NCBI RefSeq assembly: GCF_020423045.1
Contig: NZ_CP081943.1
Coordinates: 4,216,001 to 4,280,000, forward strand
DNA: 64,000 nucleotides
DNA from: Pseudomonas sp. MM213
GTDB lineage: Bacteria > Pseudomonadota > Gammaproteobacteria > Pseudomonadales > Pseudomonadaceae
Direction: 5' to 3'
Positions 26,890-35,876 of the stretch are shown piece by piece (position 1 is the stretch's first letter; each line of letters starts with the position of its first letter). The notes under the pieces are model-generated. The model was not told the origin of the DNA. It searched no databases and was given only the letters and a program-made list of their open reading frames with translations. The translations under genes were made by a program, and so were the position numbers.

Positions 26890-27642
26890 ATGCGCCGTTT
26901 GCTTTTCTCACTGATGATGTTCTGCGTTTTGCCCGCTTGGGCAGACGGCCACGACCAGTTGTACAAGGTCGCCGGCTGGCCAGAACAACGTGCGCATTTC
27001 AGTGATGCCCTTTCAGCCGCTCAGCAGCGTTACCAGAACAGCCTGCCGCCCGCCGTGTTTCAGGCGCTGGTGAACAACAGCAATCAGCGCTTTGCCCCGC
27101 AGGCCGTGGACCAGCGCGCCGAAGCGCAATTGCGCAAAACCCTGGCCGATCCTAAACCTGCACTGGCTTTTTTCCAGTCGCCGCTGGGCAAGAAGATCGT
27201 CGCCGCCGAGTTGCTGGCGACCCGTCGCGATCAACTGGCGAAGAACGCCAAAGGCCTGCCGAAGATTCAGGCCAGCGACAGCCGCACGCTGATCATCGGT
27301 CACCTCGCCCAGGCCTTGCCCGCGCGGGAGGCCGGTGCGGAAGTCAGCCTGGCGATTGCCGGCGTCGCGGCCGACAGCCTGAGTTCGATGATCCCCGGCC
27401 TGCTCGGTGGCGGTCAGGCGCAGGGGCTGTTGAACGGTCAGCGTCAGCGCTTGATGGACCAGATCGGCAGCGACCTCAACAACACGCTGTTGTATGTCTA
27501 TCGTGATCTGTCGGATGACGAGCTGGAAGAGTTCGCCACGTTTGCCGAGTCGGCGGAAGGCAAGGCGTATTACCAGGCGGCGTTGGCGGCAATTCGGGCG
27601 GGGTTGGCGGTGGGGCAAACCCCTTCGAACCTGAGCCAGTAA
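26890..27642 (+). CDS. DUF2059-domain secreted protein
   Basis: A 250-residue protein with a signal peptide (MRRLLFSLMMFCVLPAWA, residues 1-18) and a mostly helical mature part of the DUF2059 type. Phrases such as ALAFFQSPLGKKIVAAELLA and ELEEFATFAESAEGKAYYQA appear in two copies of the domain. The family is periplasmic; its function is unknown. ATG 26890 follows a GGAGTCCCT ribosome-binding site and starts the signal peptide; the longer frame from 26752 would bury it. Confidence 0.8.
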   Translation: MRRLLFSLMMFCVLPAWADGHDQLYKVAGWPEQRAHFSDALSAAQQRYQNSLPPAVFQALVNNSNQRFAPQAVDQRAEAQLRKTLADPKPALAFFQSPLGKKIVAAELLATRRDQLAKNAKGLPKIQASDSRTLIIGHLAQALPAREAGAEVSLAIAGVAADSLSSMIPGLLGGGQAQGLLNGQRQRLMDQIGSDLNNTLLYVYRDLSDDELEEFATFAESAEGKAYYQAALAAIRAGLAVGQTPSNLSQ

Positions 27643-27660
27643 TCTCCGGTGTCTGACAGG

Positions 27661-27751
27661 ACGCCTTCGCGGGCAAGCCTCGCTCCTACAGATCATGCGT
27701 GAATCCTGTAGGAGCGAGCGGGCGGCGATCCGACTTGCCCGCGAAGAGGCC
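27661..27751. repeat. REPIN with an expanded right arm
   Basis: The left arm is standard. The right arm reads GTAGGAGCGAGCGGGCGGCG then ATCCGACTTGCCCGCGAAG, carrying the extra segment GGGCGGCGATCCGAC also seen in the element at 4198-4288. It lies between the convergent DUF2059 and alpha/beta-hydrolase genes. Confidence 0.88.
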
Positions 27752-27761
27752 AGAACAACCG

Positions 27762-28709
27762 CTAAAGATTCCGCCCCTTGATCCGCTTCGTCAAAAACCC
27801 GAAATACTCCCCGCGCAACGCCACCGTCTCATTCGCCAAATGATGCCGCGCCTCAGGCAGCATCAACACTTGAGGCCGATCGAACTTGGCTTTCAACACC
27901 TCAAGATTGTGCTGCCAATCCACCGTCATGTCCGCCTGCCCCTGCACGATCAGCGGCCGCCGAGTGCTGTCCGGCGCGGCTTCGATGCGTTTGATCCAGC
28001 GTGCCAGCGCGCCGACCCAGGCCGTCGGCAAGCGCAGCGGCTGCAGCGGGTCGGCTTGCAGGAACGGCAGGAAATCCGGGTCGTTGGAGTTCTCGCTGAA
28101 ACGTCGGGCGATGGCTTTGACGAACGGCTTGAGCAAGTAATAACTGAGCTGCGACCAGCCCCAGGCGCGCGGCCTCACCAGCGGCGACAACAGGATCACC
28201 TGGCCCTGGGCCGGACTGCCCGCCCCTTCGTTGAGCACATGGTCGATCACGATGGCGCCACCGGTACTTTGACCGCACAGGTGCCACGGCTGCGGCAGAT
28301 CGAGGGATTTCGCCTCGGCGAACAACCCTTGCAGCGTGTCCTGATACTCGGCGAAATCGTTGATGCTCGCGCGTTCGCCGCTGGACAGGCCATGCCCCGG
28401 CAAGTCGCAGGCAATCACCGCGAAATCCTGATTCAGCGCCCACTCGATCACGTGCCGGTAGAGCCCGGTGTGATCGTAGAAACCGTGGAACACAAACAGC
28501 GTCGCCTTCGCCCGCTCCGGCCACCACACCTGGCCGACCACGTCATAAGCGTCCACTTCAAAACGCCCCAGGCCCCTGCGCAACTGACGCCCCGGAAAAT
28601 CCAGCCCGTAGAACCGCTGGTACGCCTGCGCCTCCTCGGACAGCGGCTGCCACTCGGCCAGGGGCCGCAGGCTGGCACGCAAATGATCGGGGGCGAAAGT
28701 GGCGGACAT
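27762..28709 (-). CDS. Alpha/beta hydrolase (monoglyceride lipase-like)
   Basis: A 315-residue soluble alpha/beta hydrolase of the Hydrolase_4 (serine aminopeptidase/monoacylglycerol lipase) type. The oxyanion segment is FVFHGFYDHTGLYRHV, the nucleophile elbow GQSTGG (Ser near residue 166), and the later Asp and His of the triad lie in VQGQADMTVD and EARHHLANE. The substrate is likely a lipid ester but cannot be fixed. It is divergent from the DUF6436-type gene at 28807. Confidence 0.84.
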   Translation of the reverse strand: MSATFAPDHLRASLRPLAEWQPLSEEAQAYQRFYGLDFPGRQLRRGLGRFEVDAYDVVGQVWWPERAKATLFVFHGFYDHTGLYRHVIEWALNQDFAVIACDLPGHGLSSGERASINDFAEYQDTLQGLFAEAKSLDLPQPWHLCGQSTGGAIVIDHVLNEGAGSPAQGQVILLSPLVRPRAWGWSQLSYYLLKPFVKAIARRFSENSNDPDFLPFLQADPLQPLRLPTAWVGALARWIKRIEAAPDSTRRPLIVQGQADMTVDWQHNLEVLKAKFDRPQVLMLPEARHHLANETVALRGEYFGFLTKRIKGRNL

Positions 28710-28806
28710 GGGCGATTCCAGAGCACGAAGCGGACTTTATAAGCCTGCGATATTCATCTGTCGCGGCAAGCATGGCAAGCTGGGCGACCTTCGAGGATCG
28801 ACACCC

Positions 28807-29388
28807 ATGCGTTCGCCCTACCGCACCCCACTGCTTGCCTGCCTGCTCGCCCTCGTGTGCGCCGGTGTTTTATGGGCGGCGTACGACTGGTTTCAAGGAC
28901 GCTACCTGCGAGCGTTCAGCGAACACACGGCGGTGTTTTCCGGTGACCCGTTGCACTTGCCCGACAACCTCGCCGGCCCCGGCGCCATTCGCCTGGTGCA
29001 CTTCTGGGACCCGGCCTGCCCGTGCAACGTCGGCAATCAACAACACCTGAGCGAACTGGTCGAGCAGTATGTGCCGCAAGGCGTCGAGTTTTATGCGGTA
29101 CAAAAACCCGGCAGCCACGGCCAGTTGCCGAGCACGCTGAGCAGCCTGAAAACCATCACCGTCCTCCCGGGCTCCGAACAGATCCCGGCCAGCCCGGCCG
29201 TGGCGATCTGGGACCGCAGCGGCAAACTGGCCTACTTCGGCCCTTACAGCGAAGGCCTGACCTGTAATTCGAACAACAGCTTCATTGAGCCGATCCTACA
29301 AGCGTTAAACGCGGGCCGCACAGTCAACGCCACGCACACACTGGCCGTCGGGTGTTACTGCCCGTGGCCCGCCGACACAAAGCAGTAA
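28807..29388 (+). CDS. Membrane-anchored thioredoxin-like protein (DUF6436 type)
   Basis: A 193-residue protein with one N-terminal membrane segment (about residues 8-24) and a thioredoxin-like periplasmic domain. The active-site-like segment is HFWDPACPCNVGNQQH: CPC rather than CxxC, so ordinary disulfide exchange would be altered. Two more Cys lie at the C-terminus (GCYCPWPAD) and one in LTCNSNNS. ATG 28807 starts the membrane helix. It lies upstream of hacB by 107 bases and may be cotranscribed. Confidence 0.72.
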   Translation: MRSPYRTPLLACLLALVCAGVLWAAYDWFQGRYLRAFSEHTAVFSGDPLHLPDNLAGPGAIRLVHFWDPACPCNVGNQQHLSELVEQYVPQGVEFYAVQKPGSHGQLPSTLSSLKTITVLPGSEQIPASPAVAIWDRSGKLAYFGPYSEGLTCNSNNSFIEPILQALNAGRTVNATHTLAVGCYCPWPADTKQ

Positions 29389-29495
29389 GACCGCGCAGAC
29401 GCGAATCCCTCCTAAGGGCGATGGGCCGATTCGGCAAGCCGTGTTAAACAGTGGCGCCAGGGAACTGCTGCCACTAATAACAACAAGGAGTCACC

Positions 29496-31907
29496 ATGAA
29501 ACGTAGCCTGACCGTTCTCGCACTGCTGATAGTCGCGCTCGCCACAGGTGCCGGCGGGTACATCTACAGCAAGCAACCGACGCGCCAGGGCATGGTCGAG
29601 CTGCAACACTTGCAAGGCTCCGTCACCGTCCGTTACGACGAACGCGGCATCCCGCACATCCGCGCCGAAAACGAAACCGACCTGTACCGCGCCCTCGGCT
29701 ATGTGCACGCCCAGGACCGGCTGTTTCAGATGGAAGTCCTGCGCCGCCTGGCCCGTGGTGAACTGGCCGAAGTGCTGGGCCCGAAACTGCTCGACACCGA
29801 CAAGCTGATGCGCAGCCTGCGCATTCGCGAACGTGCCGAAACCTACCTGGCGAACATGGATCAGCAGTCGCCGGCCTTCATCGCCATGCAAGCCTATCTG
29901 GATGGCATCAACCAGTATCAGGACAGCCATGCAAAACCTGCGGAGTTCGATGTACTGGGCATTCCAAAACGCCCGTTCACCGCGCAGGACACCATCAGCA
30001 TCGCCGGTTACATGGCCTACAGTTTTGCCGCGGCGTTTCGCACCGAACCCTTGCTGACCTACGTGCGTGATCAACTGGGTGCCGAGTACCTGAACGTCTT
30101 CGATCTCGACTGGCAGTCCAAAGGCGTGCTGGCGAACAACCACAGCAGCGCCCCGCCGCCTCTCGCCAGCGCCGACTGGAAAGACCTCAACGCCCTCGCC
30201 CGACTGAGCGAGCAGGCGCTGGCCGACAACGGTTTACCGCAGTTCGAGGGCAGCAACGCCTGGGTCGTCGGTGGCAATCGGACCAAAAGTGGCAAGCCGC
30301 TGCTGGCGGGTGATCCGCACATTCGCTTCTCTGCGCCGTCGGTGTGGTACGAAGCGCAGCTCTCGGCGCCGGGCTTCGAGCTCTACGGTCACTATCAGGC
30401 GTTGATGCCGTTCGCCTCGCTGGGGATGAACCGTGACTTCGGCTGGAGCATCACCATGTTCCAGAACGACGACCTCGATCTGATCGCCGAGAAGGTCAAC
30501 CCGGACAACGCCAACCAGGTCTGGTATCGCGGCAAGTGGGTAGACATGGTCACCAGCGAACAGCAAATCGCGGTCAAGGGTCAGCCACCGGTGAAGTTGC
30601 TGCTGCGCCAGTCGCCGCACGGGCCGATCGTCAACGATGCGCTGGGCAACAGCGTCGGTAAAACACCGATTGCCATGTGGTGGGGCTTTCTCGAAAGCCA
30701 GAACCCGATCCTCGAAGGTTTCTACCAGCTCAACCGTGCCGACACCCTGGCCAAGGCGCGCATTGCCGCCGCCAAGGTCCAGGCGCCGGGCCTGAACATC
30801 GTCTGGGCCAACGCCAAGGGCGACATCGGCTGGTGGGCGGCGGCGCAACTGCCGAAGCGTCCGGCGGGTGTGCGGCCGTGGTTCATCCTCGACGGCAGCA
30901 GCGCCGAAGCGGACAAGGACGGCTTCTACCCGTTCAGCGCCAACCCGCAGGAAGAGAACCCTGCGCGGGGCTACATTGTCTCGGCCAATTTCCAGCCCGT
31001 GTCGCCGACCGGCATGGAGATTCCCGGTTACTACAACCTCGCCGATCGCGGGCAGCAGCTCAATCGCCAGCTCAGCGACAAGGCCGTGAAGTGGGATCTG
31101 GAGGCCAGCCAGAAGCTGCAACTGGGCACCACCACCGCCTACGGCCCGCGTTTGCTCGCGCCGTTGTTACCGGTGCTGCGCGAGGTGGTGAGCGATCCCG
31201 CCGAACTGAAACTGGTGGAACAACTGGCCCAGTGGACAGGCGACTACCCGCTGGATTCCACCAGCGCCACGCTGTTCAACCAGTTCCTGTTCAACCTCGC
31301 TGACGCGACGATGCACGATGAACTGGGCAACGACTTCTTCGAGACGCTGCTCTCGACCCGGGTGATCGACGCTGCGCTGCCGCGTCTGGCGGCGAACGCC
31401 GACTCGCCGTGGTGGGACAACCGCAACACCCTCGGCAAGGAAGCCCGCGCCGACACGGTCAAGGTGGCGTGGCAAGCGAGCCTCGCGCACCTCAAGAGCA
31501 CGCTGGGTGCGGACTTCGCGCAATGGCAGTGGGGCAAGGCGCACACGCTGACCCATGGTCATCCACTGGGACAACAGAAGCCGCTGGACCGGATTTTCAA
31601 TGTCGGGCCGTTCGCGGCACCGGGCACTCACGAGGTGCCGAACAACCTCTCGGCCAAGATCGGCCCGGCGCCATGGCCGGTGACTTATGGGCCATCGACC
31701 CGACGCCTGATCGACTTCGCCGACCCGGCGCACAGCCTGACCGTCAACCCGGTGGGCCAGAGTGGCGTGCCGTTTGACCGGCATTTTGATGATCAGGCTG
31801 AGGCGTATGTCGAAGGGGTGTATTTCCAGGCGCATCTCAATGATGAAGAGGTGACGGCGAATACGCGGAGTACGTTGAAGCTGTTGCCGGCGCGGGCTGT
31901 GCCATAG
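29496..31907 (+). CDS. hacB: Penicillin acylase family protein, HacB-type acyl-homoserine lactone acylase
   Basis: An 803-residue Ntn-hydrolase precursor. After a signal/anchor (about residues 1-26) come the alpha chain, a spacer and the beta chain. Maturation should cut before Ser253 in EGSNAWVVGG, making that serine the N-terminal nucleophile. The beta-chain phrase NRDFGWSITMFQNDD and the C-terminal part are typical of penicillin/AHL acylases. Position next to the spu cluster matches the P. aeruginosa HacB locus, whose product degrades long-chain AHL signals in the periplasm. The AHL substrate is inferred from that. Start ATG 29496 follows AAGGAGT. Confidence 0.88.
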   Translation: MKRSLTVLALLIVALATGAGGYIYSKQPTRQGMVELQHLQGSVTVRYDERGIPHIRAENETDLYRALGYVHAQDRLFQMEVLRRLARGELAEVLGPKLLDTDKLMRSLRIRERAETYLANMDQQSPAFIAMQAYLDGINQYQDSHAKPAEFDVLGIPKRPFTAQDTISIAGYMAYSFAAAFRTEPLLTYVRDQLGAEYLNVFDLDWQSKGVLANNHSSAPPPLASADWKDLNALARLSEQALADNGLPQFEGSNAWVVGGNRTKSGKPLLAGDPHIRFSAPSVWYEAQLSAPGFELYGHYQALMPFASLGMNRDFGWSITMFQNDDLDLIAEKVNPDNANQVWYRGKWVDMVTSEQQIAVKGQPPVKLLLRQSPHGPIVNDALGNSVGKTPIAMWWGFLESQNPILEGFYQLNRADTLAKARIAAAKVQAPGLNIVWANAKGDIGWWAAAQLPKRPAGVRPWFILDGSSAEADKDGFYPFSANPQEENPARGYIVSANFQPVSPTGMEIPGYYNLADRGQQLNRQLSDKAVKWDLEASQKLQLGTTTAYGPRLLAPLLPVLREVVSDPAELKLVEQLAQWTGDYPLDSTSATLFNQFLFNLADATMHDELGNDFFETLLSTRVIDAALPRLAANADSPWWDNRNTLGKEARADTVKVAWQASLAHLKSTLGADFAQWQWGKAHTLTHGHPLGQQKPLDRIFNVGPFAAPGTHEVPNNLSAKIGPAPWPVTYGPSTRRLIDFADPAHSLTVNPVGQSGVPFDRHFDDQAEAYVEGVYFQAHLNDEEVTANTRSTLKLLPARAVP

Positions 31908-31926
31908 ATTTGTGTTGGCCGGGCTG

Positions 31927-32000
31927 GCGCCTTCGCGGGCAAGCCTCGCTCCTACAAGTGACCTATTCCTGTAGGAGCGAGGCTTGCCCGCGAAGAGGCC
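31927..32000. repeat. REPIN, CGCGGGCAAGCCTCGCTCC family, inward type
   Basis: Standard arms with a short spacer (AGTGACCTATTC). It lies between the convergent hacB and GlxA-type regulator genes. Confidence 0.9.
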
Positions 32001-32024
32001 CTGACTGACCACACAAATGTCAGC

Positions 32025-32990
32025 TCAAACCATCGCCGCAAAATTCAACCTGAACTGCTGCGGCGTCACACCCAACCGGCGATTGAACACGCTGCGCATA
32101 TGCTGCGCATCGCGAAACCCGCACTGATACGCCACCGTCTTCAACGGCGCGACGGTGCTTTCGAGCATCACCCGCGCCGCATCCACCCTCGCCCGTTCGA
32201 CGAATTCCGCCGGGGTGACCTTCGCTTCTTTGGCAAACACCCTGGAAAAGTTGCGGGCGCTCATGTTGGCGGCGTTGGCCAGGTCAGCAATGGTCAGATC
32301 GCCGGTCAGGTTGGCCAGCACGTAATGCTGAACCATCGCCACCGCCGACGTCGGCTCGGCGTGGGGCGCGAGGAATGGACTGAACTGCGATTGCCCGCCC
32401 GAGCGCTGCGTGAACACCACCAGCCGCTTGGCCACGCTGAGCGCCACTTCCGGCCCATGATCCCGGGCCAACAAGTACAACGACAGATCGATCCCCGCCG
32501 TGACCCCGGCCGAGGTATAGAGCTCGCCGTCCTGCACGTACAACCGATCAGCCTCGACCTGTGTCGAAGGGCACAACGCCGCAAGTGCAGCGGCATCCCC
32601 CCAATGAGTCGTCACCGTCCGCCCTTCGAGCAAGCCTGCCCGGGCGAGCATGAATGCACCGTTGCAGATCGAGCCGAACCGTTGCGCCAGCGCGCTGGCA
32701 TCGCGCAGCCAGGCATCGAAGGCCGCGCCGAAATCCATGAACGGCAACTGCGGCCCACCGGCCACCAGCAACAAGTCGTACGCCCCCAGCGCCTCGCTGA
32801 AATGCCGATGGGCATTGAGGGATAAACCGTTGGAGCACGGCATCACACCGCGCTCGACGCCGATCACCTCCAGTTGATAGTGATCCTGCGGCGCGAGGAA
32901 ACGATTGGCCTCGGAAAACACATCCATGGGGCCGGTGACGTCCAGGGACTGAACGCCGGCGAACACCACGATGGCAACGGTTTTACTCAT
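32025..32990 (-). CDS. GlxA-family transcriptional regulator (DJ-1/PfpI plus AraC domains)
   Basis: A 321-residue regulator. The N-terminal DJ-1/PfpI-type domain (about residues 1-190) has the nucleophile-elbow Cys in GSICNGAFMLARAG. The C-terminal AraC/XylS domain (about residues 215-315) has two helix-turn-helix units, ANAANMSARNFSRVFAKEA and VAYQCGFRDAQHMRSVFNRR. Members such as GbdR and ArgR sense amines or amino acids. It is divergent from the HD-domain gene across 303 bases, so that gene is the first candidate target. Confidence 0.87.
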   Translation of the reverse strand: MSKTVAIVVFAGVQSLDVTGPMDVFSEANRFLAPQDHYQLEVIGVERGVMPCSNGLSLNAHRHFSEALGAYDLLLVAGGPQLPFMDFGAAFDAWLRDASALAQRFGSICNGAFMLARAGLLEGRTVTTHWGDAAALAALCPSTQVEADRLYVQDGELYTSAGVTAGIDLSLYLLARDHGPEVALSVAKRLVVFTQRSGGQSQFSPFLAPHAEPTSAVAMVQHYVLANLTGDLTIADLANAANMSARNFSRVFAKEAKVTPAEFVERARVDAARVMLESTVAPLKTVAYQCGFRDAQHMRSVFNRRLGVTPQQFRLNFAAMV

Positions 32991-33019
32991 GACAGGAACA
33001 CCCTCAATGCACGCAGACT

Positions 33020-33105
33020 TTGTAGGAGCCGGCTTGCTGGCGATGGAGTGTCAGTCGACATCAATGTTGCTGACATACCATCGCCAGCAAGCCGGCTCCT
33101 ACAAG
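33020..33105. repeat. REP doublet, GTAGGAGCCGGCTTGCTGGCGAT family, outward type
   Basis: Standard family arms. The spacer reads GTCGACATCAATGTTGCTGAC, itself nearly palindromic. It lies in the divergent gap between the GlxA-type regulator and the HD-domain gene. Confidence 0.88.
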
Positions 33106-33293
33106 GTGTGCGCATGACGTAAATCCATGCGCAGGACCTCAACCGTAGCCAATCCGCGCTCAACAAGCGAGGTTGGCGCGATTTGCATGCTCATTGGCAA
33201 GGATCGCAGCCATGGATCGATTGTCCGGTTTTGGGGCCGGGAACAGACTTGTCCCATCAGCGCCGCCACGGCGTTCCCCACGAGGACAGCACC
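33106..33293. other. Promoter-side gap before the HD-domain gene
   Basis: The stretch between the REP doublet and the HD-domain start. I see no second gene. An in-frame extension upstream of 33294 has no supporting start signal. Any GlxA-type regulator site for the divergent pair should be here or in 32991-33019. I could not pick out a convincing -10/-35 pair. Confidence 0.4.
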
Positions 33294-33935
33294 ATGAGCA
33301 GCACCATCGCCGGCATCAAAATCCCCGACAGCGCTTTGGCCCGGGCCACCACGGAATACATTCGCGACGTCGAATCCGACCTGCTTTATCACCACTCGCG
33401 CCGGGTGTTTCTGTTCGGCGCTTTGAGCGGTGAACGCAAGCAACTGGCCTACAACCCGGAGCTGTTGTACGTCGGCGCGATGTTCCATGACCTGGGTCTG
33501 GTGGAAGGTCATCGCAGCGACGATGAACGCTTCGAAGTCGATAGCGCCAACGCCGCCAAAGCGTTTCTCAAGCCTTATGGCCTGAGCGATGACGACATCG
33601 AACAGGTGTGGTTGTCGATTGCCCTGCACACCACGCCGAACGTAGTGCATCACCTGCGCCCCAACGTGGCATTGGTGACGGCGGGCGTTGAAATGGATGT
33701 GCTGGGGATCGACTACGCGGCGTTTCCCACGGCGCAGCGTGAGGCGGTGGTGCACGCGCATCCACGGGGCGAGGGGTTCAAGGAGTGCATCCTGTGTGCG
33801 TTCGCCAACGGCTTCAAGCACAAGCCGGATACCACGTTCGGTACGGTGAACGCGGATGTGCTGGTGGACAGCGAGCCAGGGTTCAAGCCGATGAACTTCG
33901 TCGAGATCATCCGCAAGTCCCCCTGGATTTCCTGA
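33294..33935 (+). CDS. HD-domain protein, cyanamide hydratase-like
   Basis: A 213-residue HD-domain metalloprotein. The metal ligands are His33 or His34 (LLYHHSRRVFLFG), the His65-Asp66 pair in GAMFHDLGLVEGH, and a later Asp. This arrangement matches the cyanamide hydratase-like HD family (TIGR03401-like), whose fungal members hydrate cyanamide to urea; the bacterial substrate is not known. ATG 33294 follows GAGGACAGC. It is divergent from a GlxA-type regulator. Confidence 0.8.
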   Translation: MSSTIAGIKIPDSALARATTEYIRDVESDLLYHHSRRVFLFGALSGERKQLAYNPELLYVGAMFHDLGLVEGHRSDDERFEVDSANAAKAFLKPYGLSDDDIEQVWLSIALHTTPNVVHHLRPNVALVTAGVEMDVLGIDYAAFPTAQREAVVHAHPRGEGFKECILCAFANGFKHKPDTTFGTVNADVLVDSEPGFKPMNFVEIIRKSPWIS

Positions 33936-33938
33936 AAC

Positions 33939-34030
33939 CTGTAGGAGCCGGCTTGCTGGCGATTGCGGTGTAACAGTCAGCGTAATTGTTGAATGTTAAA
34001 CCGCTATCGCCAGCAAGCCGGCTCCTACAG
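33939..34030. repeat. REP doublet, GTAGGAGCCGGCTTGCTGGCGAT family, outward type
   Basis: Standard arms; the spacer contains GTTGAATGTTAAACC, the reverse complement of the AACATTCAAC motif found in sister elements. It lies between the convergent HD-domain and spuH genes. Confidence 0.9.
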
Positions 34031-34065
34031 TAGATCGGGGTTGGCCACGCGATTGTGGCCAACAC

Positions 34066-34959
34066 TCAGGCCGCTTCCGGCGCCTGCTGTGCGCGACGCA
34101 CGTCCGGTTGCTTCCACGAATCGGCAGCGCTTTCTTCGATGGCCTGCTGAATCGCACGCTTGCGGCTTTCTTCGGCACGGCGGCTGAAGAACCAGACCAG
34201 GAAGGTCATCAACGACACCGCCAGCAGAATCAGGCTGGCCACGGCGTTGATCTCAGGCTTCACGCCCAGACGCACCGCCGAGAACACTTCCATCGGCAAG
34301 GTCGTCGACCCCGGCCCCGACACGAAGCTGGCCAACACCAGGTCATCCAGCGACAGCGCGAACGACATCATGCCGCCCGCCCCCAGGGATGGCGCAATCA
34401 TCGGGATGGTGATCAGGAAGAACACCTTCCACGGCTTCGCCCCGAGATCCATGGCGGCCTCTTCGATGGACAGGTCCAGCTCACGCAAGCGCGCCGACAC
34501 CACCACCGCCACATACGCCGCACAGAACGTGGTGTGGGCGATCCAGATGGTGACGATGCCACGCTCTTGCGGCCAACCGATCATCTGCGCCATGGCCACG
34601 AACAGCAGCAACAGCGACAGACCGGTGATCACTTCGGGCATCACCAGCGGCGCGGTGACCAGGCCACCGAACAACGTGCGGCCCTTGAAGCGGGTAATGC
34701 GGGTCAGGACGAATGCGGCCAACGTGCCCAGCGCCACAGCGGCAATCGCCGTGTAGCAGGCGATTTCCAGCGAACGCACCACCGAGCCCATCAGTTGGGT
34801 GTTGTCCATCAGGCCGACGTACCACTTGATCGACCAGCCGCCCCACACCGTCACCAGCTTCGAGGCGTTGAACGAGTAGATCACCAGGATCAGCATCGGC
34901 GCGTAGATGAACAGCAAGCCCGCGATCAGCATGAAACTCGAGAAACGGAAGCGCTTCAT
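34066..34959 (-). CDS. spuH: Polyamine ABC transporter permease (PotI/SpuH)
   Basis: A 297-residue inner-membrane permease with six transmembrane segments. The EAA loop is EEAAMDLGAKPWKVFFLITIP, where the ATPase docks. With SpuG it forms the channel for putrescine and spermidine import. Its start overlaps the spuG stop by 4 bases, so the two are coupled. It is the last gene of the spu cluster here, and the C-terminus carries a charged tail (RRAEESRKRAIQQAIEES). Confidence 0.93.
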   Translation of the reverse strand: MKRFRFSSFMLIAGLLFIYAPMLILVIYSFNASKLVTVWGGWSIKWYVGLMDNTQLMGSVVRSLEIACYTAIAAVALGTLAAFVLTRITRFKGRTLFGGLVTAPLVMPEVITGLSLLLLFVAMAQMIGWPQERGIVTIWIAHTTFCAAYVAVVVSARLRELDLSIEEAAMDLGAKPWKVFFLITIPMIAPSLGAGGMMSFALSLDDLVLASFVSGPGSTTLPMEVFSAVRLGVKPEINAVASLILLAVSLMTFLVWFFSRRAEESRKRAIQQAIEESAADSWKQPDVRRAQQAPEAA

Positions 34960-35876
34960 TCTTTACCCTCCATTTCTTTGGCCTGACTGCGGTTGAACAG
35001 GATGATCGGCACAATCAGGATCAACAGCATCACCACCGCCAGGGCAGACGCCACCGGCCAGTCACGGTTGTTGAAGAACTCTTGCCAGAGCACTTTACCG
35101 ATCATCAAGGTTTCCGGACCGCCCAGCAGTTCCGGGATCACGAACTCGCCCACCACTGGAATGAACACCAGCATGCAACCGGCGACGATGCCGTTCTTGG
35201 ACAGCGGAATGGTGATCTTCCAGAAGCTGTTGAACGTACTCGAACCGAGGTCGGACGCCGCTTCCAGCAGGCTGTTGTCGTGCTTCACCAGGTTGGCGTA
35301 GAGCGGCAGGATCATGAACGGCAGGTACGAATAAACCACGCCGATGTACACCGCCAGGTTGGTATTGAGGATCTGCAGCGGTTCGTCGATCCAGCCCATG
35401 CTCATCAGGAAACCGTTGAGCAGACCGTTGTTGCTGAGGATGCCCATCCACGCGTAAACGCGGATCAGGATCGCGGTCCAGGTCGGCATCATGATCAGCA
35501 GCACCAGCACCGTTTGCAGCTCTTTGCGGGCACTGGCGATGGCGTAGGCCATCGGGTAGCCGATCAGCAGGCAGAGGATGGTGCTGATCAGCGCCATCTT
35601 CAACGAACCGAGGTAAGCGGCGATGTACAACTCATCGTCGCCGAGCATCGCGTAGTTGCCGAGGTTGAGCAGCACCTGCAGCTTCTGGTCTACGAAGTTG
35701 TAGATCTCAGTGTACGGCGGAATGGCCACGTCGGCTTCAGCGAAGCTGATCTTCAGGACGATGAAGAACGGCAGCATGAAGAACATGAACAGCCAGAGGA
35801 ACGGAACCCCGATGACCAGCTGACGGCCACCGGGAATTATTCGATTGAGGCGGCGTTTGAATTTGCGCATGTTCAT
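34956..35876 (-). CDS. spuG: Polyamine ABC transporter permease (PotH/SpuG)
   Basis: A 306-residue permease with six membrane segments and the EAA loop LLEAASDLGSSTFNSFWKIT. It pairs with SpuH. The start at 35876 was chosen because its ATG overlaps the spuF stop (ATGA). The frame is open for 12 more codons, but those lie inside spuF; a further ATG at 35870 is possible. Confidence 0.92.
   Translation of the reverse strand: MNMRKFKRRLNRIIPGGRQLVIGVPFLWLFMFFMLPFFIVLKISFAEADVAIPPYTEIYNFVDQKLQVLLNLGNYAMLGDDELYIAAYLGSLKMALISTILCLLIGYPMAYAIASARKELQTVLVLLIMMPTWTAILIRVYAWMGILSNNGLLNGFLMSMGWIDEPLQILNTNLAVYIGVVYSYLPFMILPLYANLVKHDNSLLEAASDLGSSTFNSFWKITIPLSKNGIVAGCMLVFIPVVGEFVIPELLGGPETLMIGKVLWQEFFNNRDWPVASALAVVMLLILIVPIILFNRSQAKEMEGKE

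Noticed and set aside
33183..33293. N-terminal extension of the HD-domain protein
   Set aside because: It has no homology-like features and the ribosome-binding site is placed for ATG 33294.
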